The notes: generated from the sequence alone by a model not told the origin. DNA of 64,000 nucleotides from Flavobacteriales bacterium UBA7690 (GCA_002482775.1 DLGQ01000002.1:20878-84877), one strand, 5' to 3'; shown: positions 53,772 through 62,611, counted from the first letter of the stretch. Translations and numbers: made by a program.

Positions 53772-54995
53772 ATGCATGAAGCCCTGCGCCGCTTTGAGGA
53801 GCGAGCCCCCGAGATCGTCTTCGAATGGAACGACGCGCCCACCGGCGCCAAGGGTTGGGTGGTGATCAACAGTTTACGTGGTGGTGCTGCCGGTGGTGGT
53901 ACGCGGATGCGCAAAGGCTTGGATCGCCGCGAGGTGGAAAGCCTGGCCAAGACCATGGAGGTGAAATTCAGCGTGTGCGGTCCGCCGATCGGTGGTGCCA
54001 AAAGTGGGATCGACTTCGACCCCGCCGACCCGCGCAAGGCCGAGGTGCTGGACCGTTGGTACAAAGCGGTGATGCCTTTGCTGAAGAACTACTACGGCAC
54101 GGGCGGCGACCTCAACGTGGACGAGTTGCATGAGGTGATCCCGATCACCGAACGCTATGGACTTCGTCATCCGCAGGAAGGCGTGGTCAACGGCCACATC
54201 GGAAGTGCCGAGGATGTGAAGCGCACCGCGATAGAGCAGTTGCGCACCGGTGTGAGCAAGATCGTGGATGATACCAACTACGTACCCACGGCTGGCAAAT
54301 ACGCTGTCGCGGACATGATCACGGGTTGGGGCGTGGCAGAAAGCGTGCGCCATTTCTACGCGGTGAAGGGCGGAAGCGTCAAAGGCAAACGCGTCATCCT
54401 CCAAGGCTGGGGTAACGTGGCCGCTGCGGCAGGCTACTACCTCGCTCGTCAAGGCGCTGTGATCACCGGCATCATCGACCGTGCGGGCGGTATCCTCGCG
54501 CCGCAAGGTCTTGGTGCAGAAGAAGTACAGGAGCTCTTCGTGAAGAAGGAAGCCAATCAACTGTGCTCGTCGCAATTGCTGCCCTTCGCTGAAGTGAACG
54601 ACGGCATCTGGGGCATCGGCGCCGATGTGTTCCTGCCGTGCGCTGCCAGCCGTTTGGTCACCAAGGAACAAGTGGACCGAATGGCCGCCGCCGGCCTGGA
54701 GGTGATCAGCAGCGGCGCCAACGTGCCCTTCGCCGATCCGCAGATCTTCTACGGCCCCATCGCCGAACACGCCGATGGCAAGGTGAGCGTGATCCCGGAT
54801 TTCATCGCCAACTGTGGCATGGCCCGCGTGTTCGCCTATTGCATGCAGCCCGGCAATGACCTTAGCGACCGCGCCATCTTCACCGATGTGAGCGACGTGA
54901 TCCGCAAAGCCATCGAAGCCACGCACGCCCGCAACAGCACTTCGCTCCACTTCACCCGTACCGCGTTCGAGATCGCCTTGGAACGCCTCAACTGA
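53772..54995 (+). CDS. Glu/Leu/Phe/Val dehydrogenase family protein
   Basis: 407 residues. GPPIGGAKSGIDFDP (about residue 75) carries the catalytic lysine of this superfamily, GTGGDLNVDELHEV follows, and the Rossmann domain has KGKRVILQGWGNVAAAAGYYLA (quoted in part: VILQGWGNVAAAAGYYL). It reversibly deaminates an amino acid with NAD(P). Length suits glutamate or branched-chain dehydrogenase; the family position is not certain. The ATG at 53772 is preferred to the GTG one codon earlier. Confidence 0.87.
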   Translation: MHEALRRFEERAPEIVFEWNDAPTGAKGWVVINSLRGGAAGGGTRMRKGLDRREVESLAKTMEVKFSVCGPPIGGAKSGIDFDPADPRKAEVLDRWYKAVMPLLKNYYGTGGDLNVDELHEVIPITERYGLRHPQEGVVNGHIGSAEDVKRTAIEQLRTGVSKIVDDTNYVPTAGKYAVADMITGWGVAESVRHFYAVKGGSVKGKRVILQGWGNVAAAAGYYLARQGAVITGIIDRAGGILAPQGLGAEEVQELFVKKEANQLCSSQLLPFAEVNDGIWGIGADVFLPCAASRLVTKEQVDRMAAAGLEVISSGANVPFADPQIFYGPIAEHADGKVSVIPDFIANCGMARVFAYCMQPGNDLSDRAIFTDVSDVIRKAIEATHARNSTSLHFTRTAFEIALERLN

Positions 54996-55039
54996 CAATT
55001 CCGAGCGGCCCGGCCGCGTTCAACATTCAACCTGCAACC

Positions 55040-55762
55040 ATGTCCCTCGAACTCTTCGCCCAGATCCAAGATGCCACCGAGGCCGCGCGCCAAGTGCTGG
55101 AGAACGCCGCTGTGACACCTGTCGTACCCCAAGAAACGACCTTGTCCGTTTGGGAGCTCATCAAGATGGGCGGCTGGTACATCATGGGGCCATTGGGCTT
55201 GATGTCGCTCACCGCGGTCTACATCATCATCGAACGCATGATGGCCATCAACCGTGCACTGCGCGATGAGAAGGACTTCATGGCCAAGATCCGCGACTAC
55301 ATCCGCGAAGGCAAGATCGACAGCGCGAAGAACCTGTGCCAGACAACGAACACTCCCGTGGCCCGGATGCTGGAGAAAGGCATCAACAGGATCGGCAAAC
55401 CGTTGAAGGACATCGAGGTGAGCATCGAGAATCAAGGGAAACTGGAGATCTATCGTCTGGAGAGCGGCTTGCCGATCATCGCTACGGTTTCTGGTGCGGC
55501 CCCCATGCTCGGCTTCCTGGGAACGGTCGTTGGTATGGTGATCACCTTCCACACCATGGAAGTAAGCGGTGCTGGTGTAGAGTTGAGCCAACTGAGCGGT
55601 GGTATGATGCAGGCGATGATCACCACGGTGGCCGGTCTCATCATCGGTATTCCGGCCTACATCGGCTACAACTTGCTCGTTGCTCGAGTGAACAAAGTGG
55701 TGCAGAAGATGGAGTCCCGCACCATCGAGTTCATGGAAGTGCTTGAATCCCCAGCGAAGTGA
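55040..55762 (+). CDS. exbB: MotA/TolQ/ExbB proton channel protein
   Basis: 240 residues. Three membrane helices (about 35-58, 150-175 and 190-215). GAAPMLGFLGTVVGMVITFHTM and GGMMQAMITTVAGLIIGIPAYIGYN are the conserved ExbB/TolQ proton-path motifs (second quoted in part). It forms the stator-like channel that uses the proton gradient to energise TonB or TolA. First gene of exbB-exbD-exbD-tonB-folC. Confidence 0.9.
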   Translation: MSLELFAQIQDATEAARQVLENAAVTPVVPQETTLSVWELIKMGGWYIMGPLGLMSLTAVYIIIERMMAINRALRDEKDFMAKIRDYIREGKIDSAKNLCQTTNTPVARMLEKGINRIGKPLKDIEVSIENQGKLEIYRLESGLPIIATVSGAAPMLGFLGTVVGMVITFHTMEVSGAGVELSQLSGGMMQAMITTVAGLIIGIPAYIGYNLLVARVNKVVQKMESRTIEFMEVLESPAK

Positions 55763-55771
55763 CCCGTACCC

Positions 55772-56170
55772 GTGCGACTACGTAGCAGCAATAAGATAGA
55801 CGCGGGCTTCAGCCTGAGCAGTATGACCGATCTGGTCTTCCTGCTGCTGATCTTCTTCGTCATCATCAGCACTATGGTGAGCCCCACTACCATGCCGGTG
55901 GACCTCCCCATAAGTGCCAACAAAACGAAAGAGAAGCCCAGGGTGGGTGTCCGTATAGATGCTGATGGTGCCTTCAGTGTGAACGACAAACCTGTCGACC
56001 CCCTGGACCTTGAAGGAACGCTGAAGGACAGGATGGCCCAGTTCGAAGCGAAGGACCCGAGCCTGGTGATCCACGTGGACCAGCGTGTTCCAGCGGGCGT
56101 TACCGTCGGCGTCATGGAGATCGCCAAGCGCAACAGTTGGAAAGTGATCATCGCAACCCGACCCAAGTGA
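55772..56170 (+). CDS. exbD: ExbD/TolR family protein, copy 1
   Basis: 132 residues. One membrane helix (about 17-40) with the essential aspartate in SSMTDLVFLLLIFFVI, then a small periplasmic domain. Partner of ExbB in proton-driven energy transfer. Starts with GTG at 55772, 9 bases after exbB. Confidence 0.9.
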   Translation: MRLRSSNKIDAGFSLSSMTDLVFLLLIFFVIISTMVSPTTMPVDLPISANKTKEKPRVGVRIDADGAFSVNDKPVDPLDLEGTLKDRMAQFEAKDPSLVIHVDQRVPAGVTVGVMEIAKRNSWKVIIATRPK

Positions 56171-56173
56171 GCC

Positions 56174-56605
56174 ATGCCTCTACGTAGCACACATAAGGTT
56201 GATGCGGGCTTCAGCCTGAGCAGCATGACGGACCTGGTGTTCCTGCTGCTGATCTTCTTCGTGATCGTAAGCACCATGGTAAGCCCGTTCGCGCTGCCGG
56301 TGGACCTACCGAAGAGCAAGGCCAGCACCAGCAAGACCCCACCCAAAGTAGCCGTTCGTTTATTGAACGATGACGGCGTTACACTGAACGGTGCCAGCAT
56401 CCCCGTGGACGGCATCGAAGCCGCATTGGTCTCCGAAATGGCCCAGCACACGGAAAGCGATGCGATCGTACTGAGCGTGGCACAGGAAGTGCCCACCGGA
56501 AGAATGGTGGAGGTGATGAACATCGCCAAGACGCACAAGTGGCGCATCGTGCTCGCAGCGGCACCTACCGCTCCGGGCCAGCCACCAATACCGGCACAGC
56601 CATGA
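56174..56605 (+). CDS. exbD: ExbD/TolR family protein, copy 2
   Basis: 143 residues with the same N-terminal HKVDAGFSLSSMTDLVFLLL block as copy 1, so a tandem duplication, but the periplasmic domain has diverged and ends in a proline-rich tail. Two ExbD-like genes beside one ExbB are common in Bacteroidota. Starts 3 bases after copy 1. Confidence 0.9.
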   Translation: MPLRSTHKVDAGFSLSSMTDLVFLLLIFFVIVSTMVSPFALPVDLPKSKASTSKTPPKVAVRLLNDDGVTLNGASIPVDGIEAALVSEMAQHTESDAIVLSVAQEVPTGRMVEVMNIAKTHKWRIVLAAAPTAPGQPPIPAQP

Positions 56606-57375
56606 CCTCAACCCTGCAGCAAGAGGAGCGACGGGATAGGGCCACCGGCATGATCACGACCATCGTGATGCACGTGGTGCTGCTGATCCTGTTCATGTTC
56701 ATCGGCCTGAAACACTTCGACCCACCCCTGCCCGAGGAAACGGTGGAAGTAGCCATGGCCGACTTCGGTACAACCGACGATGGCGGAGGTGAACAACCTT
56801 CCAAGGACCCCGGAGGTGAACAAAGCGCTGCGCCTGTAACGCCGGAACAGGAAGAAGATGTGGCCACGGAGGAGGACAGTGAGGTTGAAGTGGTGAAGCC
56901 CAAGATCCCTAAACCGGTGACCAAGCCAACACCGAAACCCGTGAAACCGAAAGAGCCCACGGTGGACAACCGGTTGTCCGAGGCACTGAACAATTGGAAC
57001 AAGCCCGGACAACAGCCCGCCGATGGGCCTGACAAAACAAAGCCGGGCGACCCCGGTGTGAAGGACGGAAAGGTTGGAGGGATCGGGGCCATGCGCGGTG
57101 ATGGATGGGAACTGCGTGGAGGTGGACGCGGTCTGGCCCGTGGCCCTGACCTGAGCGAACGGCCCGAGTTGCAGAACGCTACGTGGGTGGAGGTGAAGGT
57201 GATCGTTGATCGTGCAGGCGCTGTACTTCGAGTCTCCGTGGCAGGCACCGGTACGCCGGATGTGGCCATACAGAATGTGGCCTTGCGGGCCGCCAAGACT
57301 TGTCGCTTCGTGGCTATGCCAGACGGCCCACCCGAACAAGCTCACTACATCAAGCTGCGGTTCTTCCCCGGCTAG
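56602..57375 (+). CDS. TonB-like energy transducer
   Basis: 257 residues. Membrane helix (about 18-38, ITTIVMHVVLLILFMFIGL), a Glu/Asp then Pro/Lys-rich periplasmic linker (about 65-160, KPVTKPTPKPVKPKEP), a Gly-rich stretch, and a C-terminal TonB-like domain (about 185-257, VEVKVIVDRAGAVLRVSV). It would carry energy from ExbB/ExbD to outer-membrane transporters. The ATG at 56602 overlaps the ExbD stop by 4 bases. Confidence 0.85.
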   Translation: MTSTLQQEERRDRATGMITTIVMHVVLLILFMFIGLKHFDPPLPEETVEVAMADFGTTDDGGGEQPSKDPGGEQSAAPVTPEQEEDVATEEDSEVEVVKPKIPKPVTKPTPKPVKPKEPTVDNRLSEALNNWNKPGQQPADGPDKTKPGDPGVKDGKVGGIGAMRGDGWELRGGGRGLARGPDLSERPELQNATWVEVKVIVDRAGAVLRVSVAGTGTPDVAIQNVALRAAKTCRFVAMPDGPPEQAHYIKLRFFPG

Positions 57376-57378
57376 TCC

Positions 57379-58599
57379 ATGATGACCTACGCCCAGACGT
57401 TGGCGTACCTCTACGCGCAGCTTCCGATGTTCCAACGCATCGGCAAGGCTGCGTACAAGGCCGACCTTTCCAATACCCACGCGCTCATGGACCTCACCGG
57501 TCATCCGGAGCGCGGCTTGCGTTGCGTGCATGTAGCTGGCACGAACGGCAAAGGCAGCACCAGCCATTTGATCGCAAGCGTACTTCAGGAGGCCGGTTAC
57601 AAAGTCGGCTTGCACACCTCGCCACACCTGAAGGATCTCCGTGAACGTTTCCGCATCAATTGGGATATGATCGCAGAAAATGAGGTCGTTCGTTTCGTGG
57701 AAGCGTACCGCGCGGACTTCGAACCCATCCAGGCGTCCTTCTTCGAATGGGGCGTAGCGCTGGCGTTGTGGTGGTTCCGCGAGGAGCAGGTGGACATCGC
57801 GATCATGGAGACCGGCATGGGCGGCAGGCTGGACAGCACCAACGTGATAACGCCGGATGTGAGCGTGATCACCAACATCGGCTGGGATCATATGGACTTC
57901 CTCGGTTCAACGTTGGAAGCCATCGCCGGGGAAAAAGCAGGGATCATCAAGCCCGGCGTGCCTGTGATCGTTGGCGAAGCAGAGGCTACCGTGGCGGATG
58001 TGTTCCGTGCGAAGGCGCTAGCCGTCGGTTCACAGCTCTCGATCGTTGATCAGGAAGGTCCTCTTCCCTTCCCAAGTGGCCTGCAAGGCGAACACCAGGA
58101 ACGCAACGCACGCACTGCGCTCACCGCATTGGTGCAGTTGCGTGAACGTGGCTGGGCGATCAGTGATGCGCACATCCAAGCTGGATTCCGCAATGTGGTG
58201 CGCAACACGGGATTGCTGGGCCGCTGGCAACTACTGGCCGATGTGCCGCTCACCATCGCCGATGTGGCCCACAACGTGGACGGCCTCCGGGCGGTGAAGC
58301 GCATGCTGGAGTGCCAGCCGTACGAGCACTTGCACATCATCCTGGGCATGGTGAACGACAAGGACCTGAGCCGTGTGCTGGCCGAACTTCCGAAGAACGC
58401 CACCTACTACTTCTGTAAAGCGGACATCCCGCGTGGTCTGGACGCCGAAATTTTACGGTCCAACGCGGCCTCTCACGGCCTTCGTGGAGCTCATTTCCCC
58501 TCTGTCAACGCCGCTTACCAAGCAGCCAACCAGGCCGCTGCGATGAACGACCTCGTGCTGGTAACCGGAAGTGTATTCGTGGTGGCAGAGGTTGTTTGA
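57379..58599 (+). CDS. folC: Bifunctional folylpolyglutamate/dihydrofolate synthase
   Basis: 406 residues. FPMFQRIGKAAYKADL-like start, ATP loop HVAGTNGKGSTSHLIASVL (about residue 45), TSPHLKDLRERFRINW, and METGMGGRLDSTNVITPD (about 140). It makes dihydrofolate and adds glutamates to folate. Begins 3 bases after the tonB stop, so it is probably in the same operon, with no functional link. Confidence 0.94.
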   Translation: MMTYAQTLAYLYAQLPMFQRIGKAAYKADLSNTHALMDLTGHPERGLRCVHVAGTNGKGSTSHLIASVLQEAGYKVGLHTSPHLKDLRERFRINWDMIAENEVVRFVEAYRADFEPIQASFFEWGVALALWWFREEQVDIAIMETGMGGRLDSTNVITPDVSVITNIGWDHMDFLGSTLEAIAGEKAGIIKPGVPVIVGEAEATVADVFRAKALAVGSQLSIVDQEGPLPFPSGLQGEHQERNARTALTALVQLRERGWAISDAHIQAGFRNVVRNTGLLGRWQLLADVPLTIADVAHNVDGLRAVKRMLECQPYEHLHIILGMVNDKDLSRVLAELPKNATYYFCKADIPRGLDAEILRSNAASHGLRGAHFPSVNAAYQAANQAAAMNDLVLVTGSVFVVAEVV

Positions 58600-58609
58600 A
58601 GTGTTCCGC

Positions 58610-58617
58610 TATATTTG
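58610..58617 (+). promoter_or_regulatory. -7 promoter box (TAtaTTTG) for the tRNA genes
   Basis: Exact match, 54 bases before the first tRNA and just after folC. Confidence 0.5.
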
Positions 58618-58671
58618 CCGCCCCTTAGCGCCCTCAGAAATGCTGGCGCCCGTTCTTTCGAAAGGTATAAT

Positions 58672-58746
58672 GGAGGCATAGCTCAGCTGGTTCAGAGCAT
58701 CTGCCTTACAAGCAGAGGGTCGCTGGTTCGAATCCGGCTGCCTCCA
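58672..58746 (+). tRNA. tRNA-Val(TAC)
   Basis: A full cloverleaf: acceptor ggaggca/tgcctcc, D arm gctc/gagc, anticodon stem tctgc/gcaga with loop cttacaa (anticodon TAC), and T arm gctgg-ttcgaat-ccggc. CCA is not encoded in full after the discriminator A. Confidence 0.95.
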
Positions 58747-58751
58747 CCCTC

Positions 58752-58786
58752 ACCAACGCAGCGCCCCGTGCGCTGCGTTGGTTTTT
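58752..58786 (+). terminator. Terminator between the two valine tRNAs
   Basis: Thirteen-base perfect arms accaacgcagcgc (58752-58764) and gcgctgcgttggt (58770-58782), 5-base loop, then ttttcgtttt. A typical intrinsic terminator, so the second tRNA probably has its own promoter or relies on read-through and processing. Confidence 0.85.
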
Positions 58787-58792
58787 CGTTTT

Positions 58793-58867
58793 GGGATGTT
58801 AGCTCAGCTGGTTTAGAGCGCATGCTTCACACGCATGAGGTCACTGGTTCGAATCCAGTACGTCCCA
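58793..58867 (+). tRNA. tRNA-Val(CAC)
   Basis: Acceptor gggatgt/acgtccc (one G-U pair), D arm gctc/gagc, anticodon stem catgc/gcatg with loop ttcacac (anticodon CAC), and T arm actgg-ttcgaat-ccagt. A terminator follows at once. Confidence 0.95.
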
Positions 58868-58887
58868 CACTTGTTCACTGACCTGAA

Positions 58888-58910
58888 AGCCCCGCCGGAG
58901 CGGGGCTTTT
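58888..58910 (+). terminator. Terminator after tRNA-Val(CAC)
   Basis: Arms agccccgc (58888-58895) and gcggggct (58900-58907) with loop cgga, followed by tttt. Confidence 0.85.
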
Positions 58911-58944
58911 TGTTGCAGTATCCGATCATAGAGTTAAGGTTCGC

Positions 58945-59160
58945 CGCCTCACGCACGCTGGTCATTGGTTCGCCCCGCAGCGGATGCGGGGCTAGTGCAT
59001 TCCAAATCGTACCGTTCAGAACGAACGACCAAGGCCTCGACAACAGTGGTGTTCAGCATTTCTGCATTCCTCGATCCAGCACGGTCAAATGTGCCGTACA
59101 TGCATTGCCGCAGATCGTGGACAACTTTTGTTTAATGTTAACTAGCAAACTATGAACACT
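58945..59160. other. Intergenic region with a tRNA-like remnant and a hairpin
   Basis: Between the tRNAs and the sigma gene no gene is evident. Bases 58945-58975 (tcacgcacgctggtcattgg core) resemble the anticodon-to-T-arm part of the adjacent tRNA-Val(CAC). A hairpin, gccccgca (58972-58979) and tgcggggc (58985-58992), follows. Confidence 0.35.
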
Positions 59161-59166
59161 TTTGTT

Positions 59167-59174
59167 TAGCTTTG
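59167..59174 (+). promoter_or_regulatory. -7 promoter box (TAgcTTTG) for the sigma-crt operon
   Basis: Exact match in an AT-rich stretch (59125-59175), 34 bases before the ATG at 59209. TTTG at 59127 is too far away to be its -33 partner. Confidence 0.5.
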
Positions 59175-59208
59175 AGCCTCGAACATTACACAATTCCGCC
59201 CATCAGCC

Positions 59209-59718
59209 ATGTCCACCCTCGAATTCCAGCAACAGCTTCTCGGAGTCCGGCAGCAGCTCTACTACTTCGCGTTGAGCTTGACCAAGGATCGTGACAATGC
59301 AGCGGACCTGCTTCAGGAAAGCCTGATGCGAGCCCTCACCTACCGCGACAAGTTCCGCGACAATACCAATTTCAAGGCGTGGGTTTATACGATCATGAAG
59401 AACACCTTCATCAACGAACATCGCCGTGCGAAGCGGACGAAGGTGATCATGGACAATACCGATCGTGAACAAGACCAGGTTCGCCGGGTGCAACAACCCA
59501 ATAGTCCGGACTCTACAGTGAAGATGGCCGAGATCCAGCGTAGTTTGGACCGGTTGGACATCGCCTTCCGCGAACCCTTCACCATGCACCACGAGGGCTA
59601 CAAATACCACGAGATCGCCGATCAGTTGGGCATCCCCATCGGCACGGTGAAGAGCAGGATCTTCCAAGCCCGCCATCGGCTGATGGAGATGTTGACCGAC
59701 AAGAACATGGTCGCGTGA
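59209..59718 (+). CDS. ECF-type RNA polymerase sigma factor heading the carotenoid operon
   Basis: 169 residues. Region 2 (about 15-85) with DNAADLLQESLMRALTYRDKF and FKAWVYTIMKNTFINEHRR; region 4 (about 108-160) with FREPFTMHHEGYKYHEIADQLGIPIGTVKSRIFQAR (quoted in part: HEIADQLGIPIGTVKSRIF). A complete ECF sigma factor. No anti-sigma gene is adjacent. It overlaps crtI by 4 bases and so is made with the carotenoid enzymes; it likely activates its own operon in response to light or oxidative stress, as ECF factors do in other carotenoid regulons (inference). Confidence 0.88.
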   Translation: MSTLEFQQQLLGVRQQLYYFALSLTKDRDNAADLLQESLMRALTYRDKFRDNTNFKAWVYTIMKNTFINEHRRAKRTKVIMDNTDREQDQVRRVQQPNSPDSTVKMAEIQRSLDRLDIAFREPFTMHHEGYKYHEIADQLGIPIGTVKSRIFQARHRLMEMLTDKNMVA

Positions 59719-61232
59719 AACCCACGGCGATCGTCATAGGCGCTGGTTTCTCCGGCATCGCAGCTGCTGCATCCTTGGCGCGGCGAGGCTTCCAGGTGGA
59801 CCTGCTGGAGAAGAACGGCTCACCCGGCGGTCGCGCGAGCGTGTGGCGGAAGGATGGATTCACATTCGACATGGGGCCGAGTTTCTACTGGATGCCCGAG
59901 GTGTTCGAGCGCTTCTTTGCCGAGTTCGGAGAGAAACCCAGCGACCATTATGAACTCCGACGCTTGGATCCTTCTTACAAAGTCGTCTTCGGGAAAGATG
60001 ATGAAATGTCCCTCCCTGCGAAGCGGAAAGACCAACACATCCTGTTCGAGCGCTATGAGCCTGGTGCTTCCATAGCCTTGGACGAATTCCTTGCCGAAGC
60101 CAAGATCAAGTACGACCTCGGCATGGGCGAACTGGTCTATCGGCCATCGTTGTCGTGGATGGAATACGCCCGACCTGATGTGATCAGTGGGCTGCTGAAG
60201 ACCTCTGTACTTCGGTCGTTGCGGAAACATGTACGCGACCATTTCGACGAGCCCCGCTTGCGCGCCTTGATGGAGTTCCCGGTACTGTTCCTGGGTGCAT
60301 CGCCACAGAACACGCCGGCACTGTACAGCTTGATGAACTACGCCGATCTGGAACTTGGCACATGGTATCCCATGGGTGGCATGGGGAAGGTGGTGGACGG
60401 TATGCTGAACGTTGCGAAGCGGCAAGGCGTGCAGGTGCAGTTGGGCTGTTCGGTGGAGCGCGTTCTGGTGGAAGAAGGTCGCGCGGTGGGGATCGTCACG
60501 GATCGCGGGGAACAGCGGGCCGATGTGGTGGTGGCCAGCGCAGATTACCACCATGTTGAGCAGCACCTTCTACCCGAAAAGCATCGCTCCTACACCGCAC
60601 AGTATTGGGCGAAACGGAAAATGGCACCCTCCAGCTTGTTGTTCTACCTCGGCCTCGATCGCCGTGTACCGAATGCCGAACACCACACGCTGTTCTTCGA
60701 TGAACAGTTGGACGTCCACTCCGCCGAGATCTACGACAACCCTTCGTGGCCCAGCAAGCCGTTGTTCTACGTGAGCTGCTCCAGCAAGACGGACGCATCC
60801 GTTGCGCCACCGGGGCACGAGAACATGGTGATCTTGATACCGATCGCGCCAGGTTTGGAAGACACGGAGGCTACGCGCGAGCACTACTACACCGTGGTGA
60901 TGGAACGTATGAGAACACACTTCGGCCTAGACCTGCGCCCGCATGTCGTGCTCAAACGCGGCTACTGCATCAACGACTTGGAACACGACTACAACGCCTT
61001 CCGCGGCAACGCGTACGGACTGGCCAACACCATCATGCAGACCGGCCCGTTGCGGCCTAGCATGAAGAGCAAGAAGGTGAAAGGCCTATATTACACGGGC
61101 CAGCTCACCGTTCCCGGTCCGGGCGTTCCACCGGCGATCATAAGTGGCCAAGTGGTGGCCGAGTTGATAGAGAAAGAGACCGCACAACATACCACCGCCC
61201 GCGCGCAGCGGCCAAAGGTCATCACAGCATGA
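59715..61232 (+). CDS. crtI: Phytoene desaturase
   Basis: 505 residues. N-terminal FAD-binding GAGFSGIAAAASLARRGF (about 9-26), EKNGSPGGRASVW, and a C-terminal PGPGVPPAIISGQVVAELI. It desaturates phytoene, likely to lycopene. GTG start at 59715 overlaps the sigma stop. The frame has no other good start nearby and the Rossmann motif lies at the correct distance. Part of the overlapped sigma-crtI-crtB-idi-photolyase run. Confidence 0.92.
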   Translation: MKPTAIVIGAGFSGIAAAASLARRGFQVDLLEKNGSPGGRASVWRKDGFTFDMGPSFYWMPEVFERFFAEFGEKPSDHYELRRLDPSYKVVFGKDDEMSLPAKRKDQHILFERYEPGASIALDEFLAEAKIKYDLGMGELVYRPSLSWMEYARPDVISGLLKTSVLRSLRKHVRDHFDEPRLRALMEFPVLFLGASPQNTPALYSLMNYADLELGTWYPMGGMGKVVDGMLNVAKRQGVQVQLGCSVERVLVEEGRAVGIVTDRGEQRADVVVASADYHHVEQHLLPEKHRSYTAQYWAKRKMAPSSLLFYLGLDRRVPNAEHHTLFFDEQLDVHSAEIYDNPSWPSKPLFYVSCSSKTDASVAPPGHENMVILIPIAPGLEDTEATREHYYTVVMERMRTHFGLDLRPHVVLKRGYCINDLEHDYNAFRGNAYGLANTIMQTGPLRPSMKSKKVKGLYYTGQLTVPGPGVPPAIISGQVVAELIEKETAQHTTARAQRPKVITA

Positions 61233-62071
61233 ACACGCTAGCGCTCTACGACGATGTTTGCTTGAAAGCAAGTCGTACCACGACCAGCAGTTACAGCACC
61301 TCGTTCTCACTTGGCATCCGCTCACTGGACAAGGACCTGCGTGGGCCGATCAATGCCATCTATGGCTTCGTGCGTTTCGCGGACGAGATCGTGGACACCT
61401 TCCACGGCTATGATAAAGCCAGATTGTTAGCTCGCTTCCGCGAAGACACGCACACGGCGATCAAGGAAGGCATCAGCCTGAACCCGATCCTGCACAGCTT
61501 CCAACGCATCGTGAACGGCTATGGCATCGAGGCTGAGTTGTACGTCACTTTCCTGGACAGCATGGCGATGGACCTACAGGACCGCACCTACGACCAGCGT
61601 GCGTACGAGACCTACATCCTCGGCAGTGCGGAGGTGGTAGGCCTGATGTGCCTGCGTGTCTTCTGCAAGAACGACGATGCGCTCTACCAACGGTTGAAAC
61701 CGGCTGCCATGCGATTGGGCGCTGCCTTCCAGAAGGTGAATTTCTTGCGCGATCTGCGCGACGACCACCAGAACCTGGGGCGCACCTATTTCCCCGGAGT
61801 GGATGTAACGCGTATGGACAGCACCACCAAGCGCCGGATCGAAGACGACATCCGTGCGGACATGGACGCTGCGCTCGTGGGCATCAAACAACTTCCGCGC
61901 GGCTCGCGGTTCGGAGTGTACATGGCCTACGTGTACTACCTCACGCTGTTCAAGAAGATCCAGTCGCTGCCGTGCGATCGCATCCTGAAAGAGCGCATCC
62001 GCGTGCGCAACCGGTGGAAACTGGCGTTGCTCACCACGAGCTATGTACGCCACAGCCTTGGTCTCTTGTAG
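61229..62071 (+). CDS. crtB: Phytoene/squalene synthase family protein
   Basis: 280 residues. Two aspartate motifs for prenyl-diphosphate binding: FVRFADEIVDTF (about residue 47) and VNFLRDLRDDHQNLGRTYFP (about 170). It condenses two GGPP into phytoene. Position after crtI supports phytoene rather than squalene. ATG overlaps the crtI stop by 4 bases. Confidence 0.92.
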   Translation: MNTLALYDDVCLKASRTTTSSYSTSFSLGIRSLDKDLRGPINAIYGFVRFADEIVDTFHGYDKARLLARFREDTHTAIKEGISLNPILHSFQRIVNGYGIEAELYVTFLDSMAMDLQDRTYDQRAYETYILGSAEVVGLMCLRVFCKNDDALYQRLKPAAMRLGAAFQKVNFLRDLRDDHQNLGRTYFPGVDVTRMDSTTKRRIEDDIRADMDAALVGIKQLPRGSRFGVYMAYVYYLTLFKKIQSLPCDRILKERIRVRNRWKLALLTTSYVRHSLGLL

Positions 62072-62611
62072 ATGATGCAGAACGGAACGCACGAAGAAGT
62101 GATCCTGGTGAACGAACGCGATGAAGCGATCGGCACCATGGAGAAACAGGAAGCGCATCGGAAGGGACTACTTCACCGAGCGTTCTCCATCTTCCTGTTC
62201 GACGCGGAAGGTCGTCTCCTGTTGCAACAGCGTGCGGCGGAGAAGTACCACTCCGCATCGCTGTGGACCAACACCTGCTGCAGCCATCCGCGTCCCGGCG
62301 AAGAACTGGCACTTGCCGCAGCACGGCGCTTACACGAAGAGATGGGCCAAACTGCCGTTCTCGAACCTCGCTTCACCTTCACGTACCGCGCAGAAGTGGG
62401 CAATGGCTTGATCGAGCACGAATTGGACCATGTGTTCTTCGGCCGTGCAACCTCCGATCCTGTTCCAGACCCTGCCGAAGTACGAGCATGGCGCTACGTG
62501 GACATGGATGAACTGCGCTTGGAAATGGAAACATACCCCGAGCGTTTCACAACCTGGTTGCGCATCTGTTTGCCCTTGGTCTCCGAGCAGTTGTTCACGG
62601 AACGGGCATGA
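62072..62611 (+). CDS. idi: Isopentenyl-diphosphate delta-isomerase, type I
   Basis: 179 residues. The Nudix-like type I isomerase: HRAFSIFLFDAEGRLLLQQRA, WTNTCCSHPRPGEE with the catalytic cysteine and metal-binding histidine, and the catalytic glutamate in IEHELDHVFFG. It balances IPP and DMAPP for carotenoid synthesis. Begins directly after crtB. Confidence 0.94.
   Translation: MMQNGTHEEVILVNERDEAIGTMEKQEAHRKGLLHRAFSIFLFDAEGRLLLQQRAAEKYHSASLWTNTCCSHPRPGEELALAAARRLHEEMGQTAVLEPRFTFTYRAEVGNGLIEHELDHVFFGRATSDPVPDPAEVRAWRYVDMDELRLEMETYPERFTTWLRICLPLVSEQLFTERA

Noticed and set aside
58615..59155. Open frames across the tRNA region
   Set aside because: They overlap two well-formed tRNAs and terminators, and have no protein-like composition.
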